Positions 8,420 to 16,759 of a DNA stretch of 64,000 nucleotides are shown here, piece after piece (positions within the stretch are counted from its first letter, which is position 1; each line of letters begins with the position of its first letter). Under the pieces are notes generated by a model that saw nothing but the letters and a program-made list of their open reading frames with translations, searched no databases and was not told the origin of the DNA. A program made the position numbers and the translations under genes. Source of the stretch: Firmicutes bacterium UBA6806 (GTDB lineage Bacteria > Bacillota > Clostridia > Peptostreptococcales > Acidaminobacteraceae); the NCBI GenBank assembly GCA_002452745.1, contig DKFC01000029.1, positions 19,488 through 83,487 on the forward strand. Direction: 5' to 3'.

Positions 8420-8474
8420 CTCTTTTCACACTAATAGTTTACCACAGAAAAAGTGCAATGGCGTGCAGTGTTGA
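8420..8474 (-). promoter_or_regulatory. Promoter module copy 1, upstream of the tail operon
   Basis: This stretch is an imperfect copy (about 75-80% by eye) of 9026-9080. On the minus strand both contain two TGCAC blocks 8 bases apart (TGCACGCCATTGCAC here), then CTTTTTCTGTGGTAA and a TATTAG-like -10. The paired TGCAC blocks at or just upstream of a weak -35 look like an activator site. The RinA/ArpU-like regulator encoded next door is the obvious candidate activator. Confidence 0.6.
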
Positions 8475-8906
8475 TTATGCGTCTGCAAATTGCTCAATCA
8501 CTTTGTCATGTATATTGATGCATTGTCTCCTGCTATAACTCACCGACGTCGCGATCATCTCCCAACGATACTTCTTTTGATACCTGAGCATCATAATTTG
8601 ACGTTCTACAGGTTCCAAACAGTCAAACATGGTTTCTATTTGATTCTTCTTGTTGAACAGCACTTCAATTCGACTTTCGATCTTTTCCACCTGCTTGAGA
8701 TAGACATCTATTATCTTTTGCGCCTTTTCATATGTCGGGTCGGAAATTTTGCCGCTCCTTGGCATATCCGAGTAAGTAATAGCCGATAGTTCCCTATGAG
8801 ACGCCGTCACCTCTGTCAATTCCATGACTTCCTGATTTAGGTGATGAATCTCAGCACAAACTGTATTATAGCTTCCAAATAGGACTTTGATTTCTTTATG
8901 ATTCAT
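8475..8906 (-). CDS. RinA/ArpU (DUF1492)-like phage late transcription regulator
   Basis: A protein of about 143 residues with a helical, coiled-coil-prone N-terminal two-thirds (AQKIIDVYLKQVEKIESRIE) and a sigma-70 region-4-like helix-turn-helix at the C-terminus (LEPVERQIMMLRYQKK, then WEMIATSVSYSRRQCINIH). This is the layout of RinA, ArpU and DUF1492 regulators that switch on late phage operons. The second ATG (8906) is seven bases after AAAGGAG and is preferred over ATG 8912, which is one base away. It lies upstream of the tail operon and downstream of a second copy of the same promoter module, suggesting autoactivation. Confidence 0.8.
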   Translation of the reverse strand: MNHKEIKVLFGSYNTVCAEIHHLNQEVMELTEVTASHRELSAITYSDMPRSGKISDPTYEKAQKIIDVYLKQVEKIESRIEVLFNKKNQIETMFDCLEPVERQIMMLRYQKKYRWEMIATSVSYSRRQCINIHDKVIEQFADA

Positions 8907-8997
8907 TTGCATGCTCCTTTACTAAATACAAGCAATCGCTCTTAGTTTAAAGTTATGCCTCAACAATTTCTCCGTCCTATCAGATGCCTTGGCATCG

Positions 8998-9029
8998 AAA
9001 AGGACACCTGTGATTTCAGGTGCCCTTTT
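8998..9029 (-). terminator. Promoter-proximal terminator before the late regulator gene
   Basis: AAAAGG, a mismatch, then CACCTG (9005-9010) pairs with CAGGTG (9017-9022), a mismatch and CCTTTT. On the minus strand it ends in TTTT and begins within a few bases of the promoter module copy 2. It lies upstream of the regulator gene, so it may act as an attenuator. A second small stem GATGCC/GGCATC follows (8983-8996). Confidence 0.7.
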
Positions 9030-9080
9030 CTGACACTACTATCTTACCATAGAAAAAGTGCAGTTGCGTGCAATGTGCAT
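9026..9080 (-). promoter_or_regulatory. Promoter module copy 2, upstream of the late regulator
   Basis: Second copy of the module at 8420-8474. On the minus strand it reads TGCACGCAACTGCAC, then CTTTTTCTATGGTAA and a TAGTAG-like -10. It lies about 120-170 bases before the regulator start and about 55 bases from the nearest repressor operator, so both repressor and activator could act here. Confidence 0.55.
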
Positions 9081-9134
9081 TTTTCTCGTAATTTAATGTC
9101 TGTGAAGGGCGATGGGTTATGTAATTGTTTTGCG

Positions 9135-9218
9135 TTTACGTAAATATTATTGCATGATACGCAAATGCATGTCAATACTTTACGTAAAAAAACGCATTAA
9201 AATTTGCATTTACGCAAA
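9135..9218. promoter_or_regulatory. Repressor operator cluster with TTTACGYAAA sites
   Basis: Three good palindromic sites, TTTACGTAAA (9135-9144), TTTACGTAAA (9179-9188) and TTTACGCAAA (9209-9218), plus a weaker GATACGCAAA (9156-9165), lie in the 382-base gap between the divergent regulator and repressor genes. The arrangement is that of a phage switch operator bound by an XRE-type dimer. Possible repressor promoter elements lie around 9204-9237. Confidence 0.7.
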
Positions 9219-9294
9219 TTAGATGATAAACTATATTTAGTATTGATACTTACATTTAATAAAAGTCAATTATAAACTATAAGGAGGACTCACA

Positions 9295-9615
9295 TTGGAT
9301 TTCAAAGATAAGATAAAGGCCAGACGTTTGGAGCTTTCCATGACTTTGGAAGCGCTTGCTGAAAAGGTTGGCGTCAGTGCGGCTACCATTCAAAGGTATG
9401 AGAGCGGCAACATCAAAAATGTCCGCAAGGACAAGATCAAGCTCTTGGCAGATGCACTGGAAGTATCACCTTCATACCTCATGGACTGGGAAGAAAGCAA
9501 AACAGAGATTCATACCCTTGCCGCCCATGCCCTTGGAGACTTGACAACTGACGAACAAAAAAAGGTCCTTGAATTTGCACAATTTATAAAATCACAACGA
9601 GGTAATAATGATTAA
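9295..9615 (+). CDS. XRE-family phage repressor
   Basis: A 106-residue protein with a Cro/CI-type helix-turn-helix at about residues 8-62 (RLELSMTLEALAEKVGVSAATIQRYESG, then KLLADALEVSPSYLM) and a short C-terminal helix that may dimerise. It lacks the LexA-type self-cleavage domain; inactivation would instead use the downstream ImmA-like protein, as in ICEBs1 ImmR/ImmA. The start is TTG, seven bases after GGAGG. The TTTACGYAAA sites just upstream are its likely operators. Confidence 0.88.
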   Translation: MDFKDKIKARRLELSMTLEALAEKVGVSAATIQRYESGNIKNVRKDKIKLLADALEVSPSYLMDWEESKTEIHTLAAHALGDLTTDEQKKVLEFAQFIKSQRGNND

Positions 9616-10069
9616 GAACTTGCTTGACCATTTAGAGCAGCATAAAATACAACTTGTGGAAGCTCCTATTCCATCCAAAAGCGTAAAAGCACTGTATTTC
9701 GACGAAATTATCGTTCTTGATTCCGAGCGCATTGAGACAGAAAGCGAGAAATTCTGCATCTTGGCAGAGGAAATAGGCCATTATGAAACCACATCGGGGA
9801 TTATCACCGATACTTCGGATCTCGCCTCTGTAAAACAAGAAAATATCGCAAGAAGATGGGCATATAAAAAACTGCTCCCCCTAGAGCGCTTTATTGATTG
9901 CTTCAACGAAGGCTGTCGAAATGCCTATGAAGCGGCAGAATATCTAGGGGTAACAGTTGAGTTCTTAGAGGAAAGCGTGAAGGCCTACCATCTGATTCAT
10001 GGAGACTATCACATCATAGAAGATTACATAATTTACTTTAATCCGCTAGGCGTAATGAAACGATTTTAA
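9608..10069 (+). CDS. ImmA/IrrE-family antirepressor-like protein
   Basis: A 153-residue protein overlapping the repressor gene by 8 bases. Residues about 50-62 read CILAEEIGHYETT, aligned with the zinc-binding HExxH region of ImmA proteases; here the first histidine is glutamate (EEIGH), a variant seen in many Gram-positive phage homologues. Known family members cleave the partner repressor after DNA damage or another signal. The C-terminal half (YEAAEYLGVTVEFLEESVKAYH) is usual for phage versions. Whether the variant active site is still proteolytic is uncertain. Confidence 0.78.
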   Translation: MIKNLLDHLEQHKIQLVEAPIPSKSVKALYFDEIIVLDSERIETESEKFCILAEEIGHYETTSGIITDTSDLASVKQENIARRWAYKKLLPLERFIDCFNEGCRNAYEAAEYLGVTVEFLEESVKAYHLIHGDYHIIEDYIIYFNPLGVMKRF

Positions 10070-10387
10070 ATAGGCTTCAACCACTTCGACGAGTTCTGAC
10101 TCCGCTCCCCAGCTGAAGTTTAAAAACAAGCCTTGGCTACCACCAGCGCCAATTGCAGACACGAAGATGGTGTCATCGTCACTGACGATCGTGACGTTTA
10201 AGCTGGCTCTACTTGAATTTCTCATGAAGTATTTGTCGTATACCAGTACTTTAACTTTCGTATTGCCCATCTCGTAACTGCTCTGATCTATGAGCTCCAT
10301 GCTAACAGCACTGTCTAAAATGTATTTGTGTAAGCCTTCAGAAAGTACCTGAATATCACCTGTCACTATCTTTTCGTATTTTGCCAT
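10046..10387 (-). CDS. DUF6054-like hypothetical protein
   Basis: A protein of about 113 residues, predicted soluble with alternating beta strands and a C-terminal helix. It contains SRASLNVTIVSDDDTIFVSAIGAGGSQGLFLNFSWGAE, a pattern I associate with DUF6054 of Firmicutes; no function is known. ATG 10387 is preferred to GTG 10396 because of a GGAG site. It converges on and overlaps the 3' end of the ImmA-like gene by 24 bases, and probably marks the first host gene beyond the tail locus. Confidence 0.6.
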   Translation of the reverse strand: MAKYEKIVTGDIQVLSEGLHKYILDSAVSMELIDQSSYEMGNTKVKVLVYDKYFMRNSSRASLNVTIVSDDDTIFVSAIGAGGSQGLFLNFSWGAESELVEVVEAYLKSFHYA

Positions 10388-10565
10388 ATATATCACACTC
10401 CATCTATTTTTTGGTCTTGAAAAATGCGTTTGAGAGTTGCTCTCAGCTTATTTTATCATTTTAATTTTCATTCAGGCCCTGATTAAGGCTTTTTTAATCA
10501 ATTGTTAATGGCATGGATATGATCGGGGAATATTGAGTACATCTTCTGTGCTCTTTTTATATGTA

Positions 10566-10606
10566 AAAATCCCGCCGACTTCATCTTATGAAGGGGGCGG
10601 GATTTT
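10566..10606. terminator. Bidirectional intrinsic terminator
   Basis: AAAATCCCGCC (10566-10576) pairs with GGCGGGATTTT (10596-10606), and the inner CTTCAT/ATGAAG continues the stem. A/T runs flank both sides. It ends the NhaC gene on the minus strand and lies in an otherwise featureless 290-base gap. Confidence 0.85.
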
Positions 10607-10680
10607 CTGCTAATATTGATTTTATATTTATAATACCGGGTTTTCCCCGTCTTTCTCTGCTTATCTCTTTATACGCTTGA

Positions 10681-12174
10681 CTAGAGCGCTTCAACAGGCT
10701 CCATGTCTTTTTCCTTATCCTTTTTAGCATACTTTTTAAGTCTCACTTGAGGCTCACTTGGCAGTCCAAATAAAGGAATAAATCTGTCCAGTCCAGTCAG
10801 TGTCAACAGCAGTAATGATGAAACTGCCACAATTGCCATGACGTTATATCGAATGATATCCCATGGTACAAACTGGTGGAGTGGATACACTGCCGATGCG
10901 ATTCCCACATAGAATCCCATGTACACGTGCCATGGAATCAACTGTGATCCAAAGACGCCCAGTGCATCGTTAAAAGTTGCATTTCGAAGTCTCAATTTGT
11001 ACATGTCCTCTTCACTTGCCTCTACATTTTCATCTGTTAAAGACTTACAAATAGGGCCAACTGTAACAATTTGAGCCATCTCATCTGAAAGTGCCGCATT
11101 CCCCAAAATCGCCAAAAGGCCGTTGCAGAACAAAAGTTGTCTGACGTTTTTGACAATGCTCGATATAAAGTTTGAAAGTGGTGAGAAGGCATTGATTTTT
11201 GCCATAATACCACCGAAGGCTGCTACCCACATCATCATGACGATAACCCATGACCCGGCATCGGCAAATCCCGTTTCCACGAGTCCGAGGAACGATGTTA
11301 CTGAGTCCACTGTTCCAGCCACAAGACCGAAAATCAGTGAAGATGCAATTCCAAGACCGAGACAAGCAAGTGTTGGCAAACCTCTGATTGCCGCAGCCAA
11401 AACGATGATTAGCGGAACAATCATGAAGGTTGGAACGCCCTCTTGTACTTGATTCAGAAGTGTCACTGCAGAAGGTCTTTGTTCATTGAGGCTTGTCCAA
11501 ACTTCTGCTGGTATTTCCTTAATGGCATCTGTTGCGCTAGCCGCTTCCCCTGAAAGCCCTAAACTCAACAAGACAATGATAATCGCCGATACCAACAGAC
11601 ACAGGCCTGACCAAACACCCTGGTGCCTAATTCTGTGAATAACTTCCACTTTGTGGATACCTGAACTTACAACGGTTGTATCTGAGATAAGTCCTATGTT
11701 GTCCCCAAAGCAAGCTCCCCCCGCAATTGCGGCAGTTGTCAGCAATAAATTACCGCCAACTATGTGATTTAACCACAAGAAAATTGGTGCACAAGCTGCA
11801 AATGTTCCCCATGATGTTCCTGTTGCAACTGATAAAATCGCAGTTACAATAAAGGCTGTCACAGCAACAGTTTTAGCGGTCATACCGAGACCCAGTGCCA
11901 CATTGATAATCGCCGCTGCCACGCCAGTTGACATAAATGCCTCTGCCATAGCGTATGCTGCCATCAAAATGAAAAACACGAGTTGCATCTCTTTCACGTT
12001 CTCCACAGCTGCTGAAACGATGTCGTTAAATGACAGCTTATCTGTTGCAAAAGCCACGATAGAGGCCCATATTACGGCAACAGGTGCAGCTAGAAGCGGG
12101 TCCATTCCAGAGATCATCAGACCAGCTAACAAAAACACAGGTGTAAACTTTAAGAAACCAATGATTGCTTGCAT
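10681..12174 (-). CDS. NhaC-family Na+/H+ antiporter
   Basis: A 497-residue membrane protein with about 11-12 hydrophobic segments. Family signatures are the TGTSWGTF motif near residue 120 and GACFGDNIGLISDTTVVSS near residue 155, both conserved in NhaC-type exchangers. These proteins exchange cytoplasmic sodium for protons, and some relatives carry malate or amino acids with lactate, so the substrate is not certain. The charged C-terminal tail (RLKKYAKKDKEKD) is cytoplasmic. Transcribed alone, with GGGG before the ATG and a terminator downstream. Confidence 0.82.
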   Translation of the reverse strand: MQAIIGFLKFTPVFLLAGLMISGMDPLLAAPVAVIWASIVAFATDKLSFNDIVSAAVENVKEMQLVFFILMAAYAMAEAFMSTGVAAAIINVALGLGMTAKTVAVTAFIVTAILSVATGTSWGTFAACAPIFLWLNHIVGGNLLLTTAAIAGGACFGDNIGLISDTTVVSSGIHKVEVIHRIRHQGVWSGLCLLVSAIIIVLLSLGLSGEAASATDAIKEIPAEVWTSLNEQRPSAVTLLNQVQEGVPTFMIVPLIIVLAAAIRGLPTLACLGLGIASSLIFGLVAGTVDSVTSFLGLVETGFADAGSWVIVMMMWVAAFGGIMAKINAFSPLSNFISSIVKNVRQLLFCNGLLAILGNAALSDEMAQIVTVGPICKSLTDENVEASEEDMYKLRLRNATFNDALGVFGSQLIPWHVYMGFYVGIASAVYPLHQFVPWDIIRYNVMAIVAVSSLLLLTLTGLDRFIPLFGLPSEPQVRLKKYAKKDKEKDMEPVEAL

Positions 12175-12357
12175 TTTAAATCCCCTTTACAAATATTATT
12201 TTTTTGTATCCCTCAGTTGTTAATTGTATCACAATCAATACATTGGTTCAATCTACTGGGTTTGAGGATTTTCGTATTAATCTGTAGTTTCTGAAATTAT
12301 TATTTTTCAATAAATAAGACAATTCATAATTATGCATTTTTTAACAAATTAGTCTTT

Positions 12358-15300
12358 TTAGACCGTCACTTTTTTCTTGCTTCTTCGGTTGAGTCTCACA
12401 GTTTCTATCCACAAGTAGGCACATGGAATGACAATTAGTGTAAGTGCTGTTGAGAATAACAGTCCAAAATTGATTGCTGTTGCCAGCGGTTGCCAAAGTG
12501 GCCCACCCGAAATCATAAGTGGAATCAGCGAAATCACTGTGGTGACCATGCCAATCATAATAGGTCTGAGCCTAGTCTTAGCACCAGTAACCACGGCATC
12601 ATGAAGGGAATTACCTTCATTTTGAAGCAGTTTTATATAGTCCAGCAAGACGATGCCGTTGTTCACCACGACACCCATGAGGCTAATTGCGCCTAGCATT
12701 GCCATGAAACCTATTGGATAATTCATAATTTTCAGGCCGCTGATAATCCCTATAAACGACAGCGGAATGGTTCCCATGATAATAAGTGGTTCAACCAGTT
12801 TTCCAAATTGCAATGTAATAATCAAGTAGATTAACACAATGGCCATAATCGCTGGAACTACCATGGACCCAAAAGTCTCTTCGGCAAATTCGTTGTCGCC
12901 ACCATAACTGAGAGTATATCCACTTGGAACTGTAAATGTCTTGAGCTTTTCCATCGCTGAATGAAGGACAACTTCCGAGCTGACATTCTTATTGAGATAG
13001 AGTCCAACAGTTATCGTTCTGTCTTCATCCCTTCTGACAATTTGATTTAAGCTGGATTCCGTTTTAAGCTCAGCAATCTGAGAAAGAGGTACATTTTCAG
13101 CTGTAATTTGAGACGTGATAAAAATTCGATTCATATCTTCAATGCTCAGTAAGTTCTCTCTTCCAATTCTAAGGACAACTGGTATAGAATCCTTGTCGAT
13201 ATCCTGCTGTTTGATTTCAGTCACTTCCATTCCATTGACAGCCATCCTCACTGTAGAGGCAACATCATAATTGGTAATCCCCGTTAAGTTAGCCTTTGTC
13301 TCGTCCACGTTTATCTTCAATTTATATGAGTCAAAACCATAATTGATCTCCGTTCGGTTTACACCATCCAGCAACTTCACCTCTTCGTTCACCGATTCGG
13401 CAATCCTTTTGAGTTCTGTGATATCTGATCCACTAATTCTAATTTGAACCGGCTGATCCTGCGGCATGTTCAGCTCCAAAAATTTAAGATTCACTGTCGC
13501 CTCTGGGAATCTGCTTTCGACCATGCCTGCCACATCATAGGCCTTATCTCGATCGCCATTAATCAAGTACTCTGCGACATTCGTTCCCCTCCTTGCAGAT
13601 GCAAACGTGTCATAATACTGAATAAAACCATCTCCAACTTGAACTGCCGTACTCTGAACACTGTCTTCACCATCAACCGCCTGTGCTATTTGTGCGGCCA
13701 CATCTCTGGTATAATCAAGGCTCACACCACTAGGGAGGGTCACTGTCAGAACATATTGATCCCTTTGAATGGGTGGAAATACTTGCATGCCCAGTGTAGG
13801 TACTAGTGTAAACGAAAGTCCTAACAATACCACAAACATTAGAATTGTACGCCTTGGCTTTGCAAGTGATTTCTCTAGGAATTTATCATATGCCTTTTCA
13901 AGTTTCGCTTTTAATTTAAAAATACGCAGTTTATGAACAAACTTATCCATTAGTCCACCGCTTCTGGACTTCACTTCCAGTATCCTGTCTCCCATTGCTG
14001 GAACCAGAGTCAGTGCAGTAAAATACGATGCAAATAGAGCTACAGATACCAGTACAGGCAGTGCACTTGCAAATTTACCCGCACTGCCTTGCATCATTGC
14101 AAGCGGTAAAAACGAGGCAATTGTCGTCAACGTTGAAGTCAGTATTGGAATGTTGACATCCTTAACCCCTTGGATAACGGCTTCCTTTCGACTTCGCCCT
14201 TGTTGAAGGTATAAATACATGTTGTCATTTGCCACAATCCCATTTGCCACCAGCAAACTCAGAGAGATGATTAGAGAAGCAATGGAAATCTGATGAAGCG
14301 GTATTGCCGCCAGTTTCATGTAAAGCAATACGGCAGAAGTCACAACTGCAATTGGAACGGATACCACAACAGCACTTCTAAAGCCCATAAAAATCCACAC
14401 AATTGCGATAACGAGAATAATCGCCGACGCCAAATTGTTGATAAAGAGGTCTATGGCATCATCCACATACTCAGGTTGATTGGTGAGTATGGTCATCTTC
14501 ATATCTCTGTAAAGATCATCTTCTCTAAATTCCTCTAAAATCTTGTCAACTGCTTCACCAGTCTTCAAGACATTTGTGCCGCTCATATATCTAACGCCGA
14601 CTAAAACAGCCTTTTGATTTCCTATGAGGGAATAACTGTCTGGCATTTCGTCTTTCATTTCAACTTGCGCAAGTTCCCTGAGTCTAATTGGAAGCCCAGT
14701 ATCTTCTGATACGCCTACAATTGTGTTTCTCAGTTCTTCAATTGACTGGTACTCACCCGTTATTTGAACGGGAATTTTCCCCTTTTCCATCTCCAGATTG
14801 CCGCCTGGTATGCTGACGTTTCTGGCTTTGATTGCCGTCATAATCGTATTTGCAGAAATTCCATACTGATTAAGACGCGTCATGTCAAGTTGAACAGAGA
14901 TCTCAGAATTTACTTCACCCATCAATTTGACTTCAGCAACCCCGTCAATTTTAGAAACTTTCTTTTCCAAAATTTTTGCCACACGTTGGATATCCTGATT
15001 TGTATAATCACTTGAACTAAGACCTACCACAAGACCAAAGCTATTAATCAACTCCGTGTCCACTGTTGGAGCCTCTGCGCTGTCAGGCAGTTCTGCCTTG
15101 ACATCATCTATCTTATCTTTTACTTTCTCCCAGTGTCTGAGAATAGCGGCATCACTCATGTCTTCAAGGGTAATCTTGATAATGCCTACACTGTCTAATG
15201 AGAAGCTCTCTATGGTTTTTATGTTTTCAATTTCTCCAATCTTCTCCTCGATGGGCTTAATAATTTGCTTCTCCACATCCTCAGGGCTTGCCCCTGGGTA

Positions 15301-15444
15301 GATACATTGAACCAAGGCTATCGGTGGCGTAATGGTGGGATTTTCCTGTCTCTCTAAGTCAGAGTACACAAAGATTCCCCCTGCCAGTATCATCACTGAA
15401 AGCAGCAAAACAATCGTCTTGTGCTCAACACACCATCTAATCAT
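12358..15444 (-). CDS. RND-family efflux permease (AcrB/HAE1-like)
   Basis: A 1028-residue transporter with the RND duplication: a membrane helix at residues 10-30, a large extracytoplasmic loop (about 35-325), helices 2-6, a second helix near 530, a second loop, and helices 8-12. The N-terminal PIALVQCIYPGASPEDVE and the GIVANDNMYLY and GVVVNNGIVLLDYI helices carry the charged residues of the proton relay of this family. It exports drugs, detergents or lipids with the adaptor encoded just upstream, which overlaps by 8 bases. No outer-membrane TolC gene is nearby, in keeping with a monoderm pump such as SwrC of Bacillus. Confidence 0.9.
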   Translation of the reverse strand: MIRWCVEHKTIVLLLSVMILAGGIFVYSDLERQENPTITPPIALVQCIYPGASPEDVEKQIIKPIEEKIGEIENIKTIESFSLDSVGIIKITLEDMSDAAILRHWEKVKDKIDDVKAELPDSAEAPTVDTELINSFGLVVGLSSSDYTNQDIQRVAKILEKKVSKIDGVAEVKLMGEVNSEISVQLDMTRLNQYGISANTIMTAIKARNVSIPGGNLEMEKGKIPVQITGEYQSIEELRNTIVGVSEDTGLPIRLRELAQVEMKDEMPDSYSLIGNQKAVLVGVRYMSGTNVLKTGEAVDKILEEFREDDLYRDMKMTILTNQPEYVDDAIDLFINNLASAIILVIAIVWIFMGFRSAVVVSVPIAVVTSAVLLYMKLAAIPLHQISIASLIISLSLLVANGIVANDNMYLYLQQGRSRKEAVIQGVKDVNIPILTSTLTTIASFLPLAMMQGSAGKFASALPVLVSVALFASYFTALTLVPAMGDRILEVKSRSGGLMDKFVHKLRIFKLKAKLEKAYDKFLEKSLAKPRRTILMFVVLLGLSFTLVPTLGMQVFPPIQRDQYVLTVTLPSGVSLDYTRDVAAQIAQAVDGEDSVQSTAVQVGDGFIQYYDTFASARRGTNVAEYLINGDRDKAYDVAGMVESRFPEATVNLKFLELNMPQDQPVQIRISGSDITELKRIAESVNEEVKLLDGVNRTEINYGFDSYKLKINVDETKANLTGITNYDVASTVRMAVNGMEVTEIKQQDIDKDSIPVVLRIGRENLLSIEDMNRIFITSQITAENVPLSQIAELKTESSLNQIVRRDEDRTITVGLYLNKNVSSEVVLHSAMEKLKTFTVPSGYTLSYGGDNEFAEETFGSMVVPAIMAIVLIYLIITLQFGKLVEPLIIMGTIPLSFIGIISGLKIMNYPIGFMAMLGAISLMGVVVNNGIVLLDYIKLLQNEGNSLHDAVVTGAKTRLRPIMIGMVTTVISLIPLMISGGPLWQPLATAINFGLLFSTALTLIVIPCAYLWIETVRLNRRSKKKVTV

Positions 15445-16597
15445 TTTGAGTCACCTTCTCCCCATCTTGAAGCTGATATTGCCCCTCAATAACTAAGCGC
15501 TCACCCGCTTCCAATCCACTTGTCACAACGATTCTGTCATCTATTAATTCACCCGTTTGAATTTCTCGCTCCACAACTGTTTCGGTACTTTCATCATATA
15601 AGAAGACCACTTCTCTGTCAGCCTTGTGAACCACTGCTAAAAACGGAATCAAAATCCCCTCTTCTTCTTTCGATACCAAACTTGCTTTGGCAATCATGCC
15701 TGCTTTTAAAATGCCATCTTTGTTCTCCACATCTGCTCGAACGGTAAAAAGCCTCGTCTTCTCATCTGCAACTGCACCGATTTCGCTAATCGTCCCAACG
15801 ACTTCCTGTTCCACACCGTACACGTAAATGGGAATCTCTTGATTTAGTTTAAACTTTCCAATTTGTGCATCACTGACACCAAATTCAGCCTGAACTTTAT
15901 CGGTAGAGCCCAGCACAACCACTGGATAGCCAGCTCCCTGAACCTCACCTTCCGAGCCGACCTTCTTCAGCACAACGCCATCAATCGGACTATAAAGGGT
16001 GGTATCGCTTAGATTGTTCATGGCATTGTCATATGCGGCTTTTGCCTGTCCCAGTTGCTTGTTGGCGATTTCAAATGCATTTTGCGCCTGTGTATAGGTG
16101 CTCTCATCCACAGCAAGTTTTGCTGCGACTTCGTCTAACTGCGCTTTTGGAATCGCCGACTCATTATAGAGCTCCTTTACCCGATCATATGTCAACTGAG
16201 TTAAATCCAGCTGCGCTTTTGCCTGCTCTAGTTTTTGAGGAATATCCCTCTCTATTGACATTTTCGCCGATTCATATTGAGCCTTTGCCGCATCCACTGC
16301 CAGATTGTAATCTTCTGTTTTTAATTTGACCACCGCATCGCCTTTTTGAACTGATTGTCCTTCTGAAACCAAGACATCTTCTATAACGCCATCTATTTTA
16401 AAACTCAGCTTCACGGTTTCAGAGGGAACTATGTTCCCAGAGATGCTGTTTGAATATCCCATTTCTTCCTGCTCTAGCGCCACAGTCTTAACTGCCCTGA
16501 TACGGCTTTCCTCTGCCTGACTAGAAGCACACCCACTTAGCATTGTCACCATTAGGGTCAATACAATTGAAAGTCCTGCCAATTTCACATGCTTCAT
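15437..16597 (-). CDS. RND adaptor lipoprotein (membrane fusion protein)
   Basis: A 386-residue protein with a lipoprotein signal ending in LSGC (about residues 20-23), then the paired lipoyl-like halves (DVLVSEGQSVQKGDAVVKLKTEDYNLAVDAAKAQYESAK and DTTLYSPIDGVVLKKVGSEGEVQGAG), a coiled-coil hairpin between them (about 100-190), a beta-barrel and a membrane-proximal domain. This is the HlyD/AcrA arrangement. It works with the downstream permease. GGAGGAG precedes the ATG. The promoter region contains a perfect palindrome likely bound by the divergent TetR protein. Confidence 0.9.
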   Translation of the reverse strand: MKHVKLAGLSIVLTLMVTMLSGCASSQAEESRIRAVKTVALEQEEMGYSNSISGNIVPSETVKLSFKIDGVIEDVLVSEGQSVQKGDAVVKLKTEDYNLAVDAAKAQYESAKMSIERDIPQKLEQAKAQLDLTQLTYDRVKELYNESAIPKAQLDEVAAKLAVDESTYTQAQNAFEIANKQLGQAKAAYDNAMNNLSDTTLYSPIDGVVLKKVGSEGEVQGAGYPVVVLGSTDKVQAEFGVSDAQIGKFKLNQEIPIYVYGVEQEVVGTISEIGAVADEKTRLFTVRADVENKDGILKAGMIAKASLVSKEEEGILIPFLAVVHKADREVVFLYDESTETVVEREIQTGELIDDRIVVTSGLEAGERLVIEGQYQLQDGEKVTQND

Positions 16598-16614
16598 TAT
16601 TTTCTCCTCCTTTT

Positions 16615-16630
16615 ATCAACACGTGTTGAT
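16615..16630. promoter_or_regulatory. Palindromic operator for the RND operon
   Basis: ATCAACACGTGTTGAT is a perfect 16-base palindrome 18 bases upstream of the adaptor start. A looser pair of the same half-sites, ATCAACA (16704-16710) and TGTTGAA (16724-16730), lies nearer the tetR start, and TTCAATAATCA is repeated at 16670 and 16697. The arrangement fits a TetR-type repressor acting on both divergent promoters. Confidence 0.6.
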
Positions 16631-16759
16631 TATTGCACATGTATATATTATACTTTTCATAGAAAAACTTTCAATAATCAGGTGATTGTACTTATGTTCA
16701 ATAATCAACACAAAGGCAAAATCTGTTGAAAAACATCATTAGAAGGAGGTAAAATTTTT

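Noticed and set aside
1..10069. A complete functional prophage
   Set aside because: No integrase, terminase, portal or capsid gene is present to the right of the tail genes, and the regulator gene directly precedes the tail operon; the left side is unseen, so this is a judgement and not proof.
12175..12357. A terminator between the RND permease and NhaC genes
   Set aside because: The region is AT-rich with only a short CATAATTATG palindrome and no convincing stem followed by a T-run.
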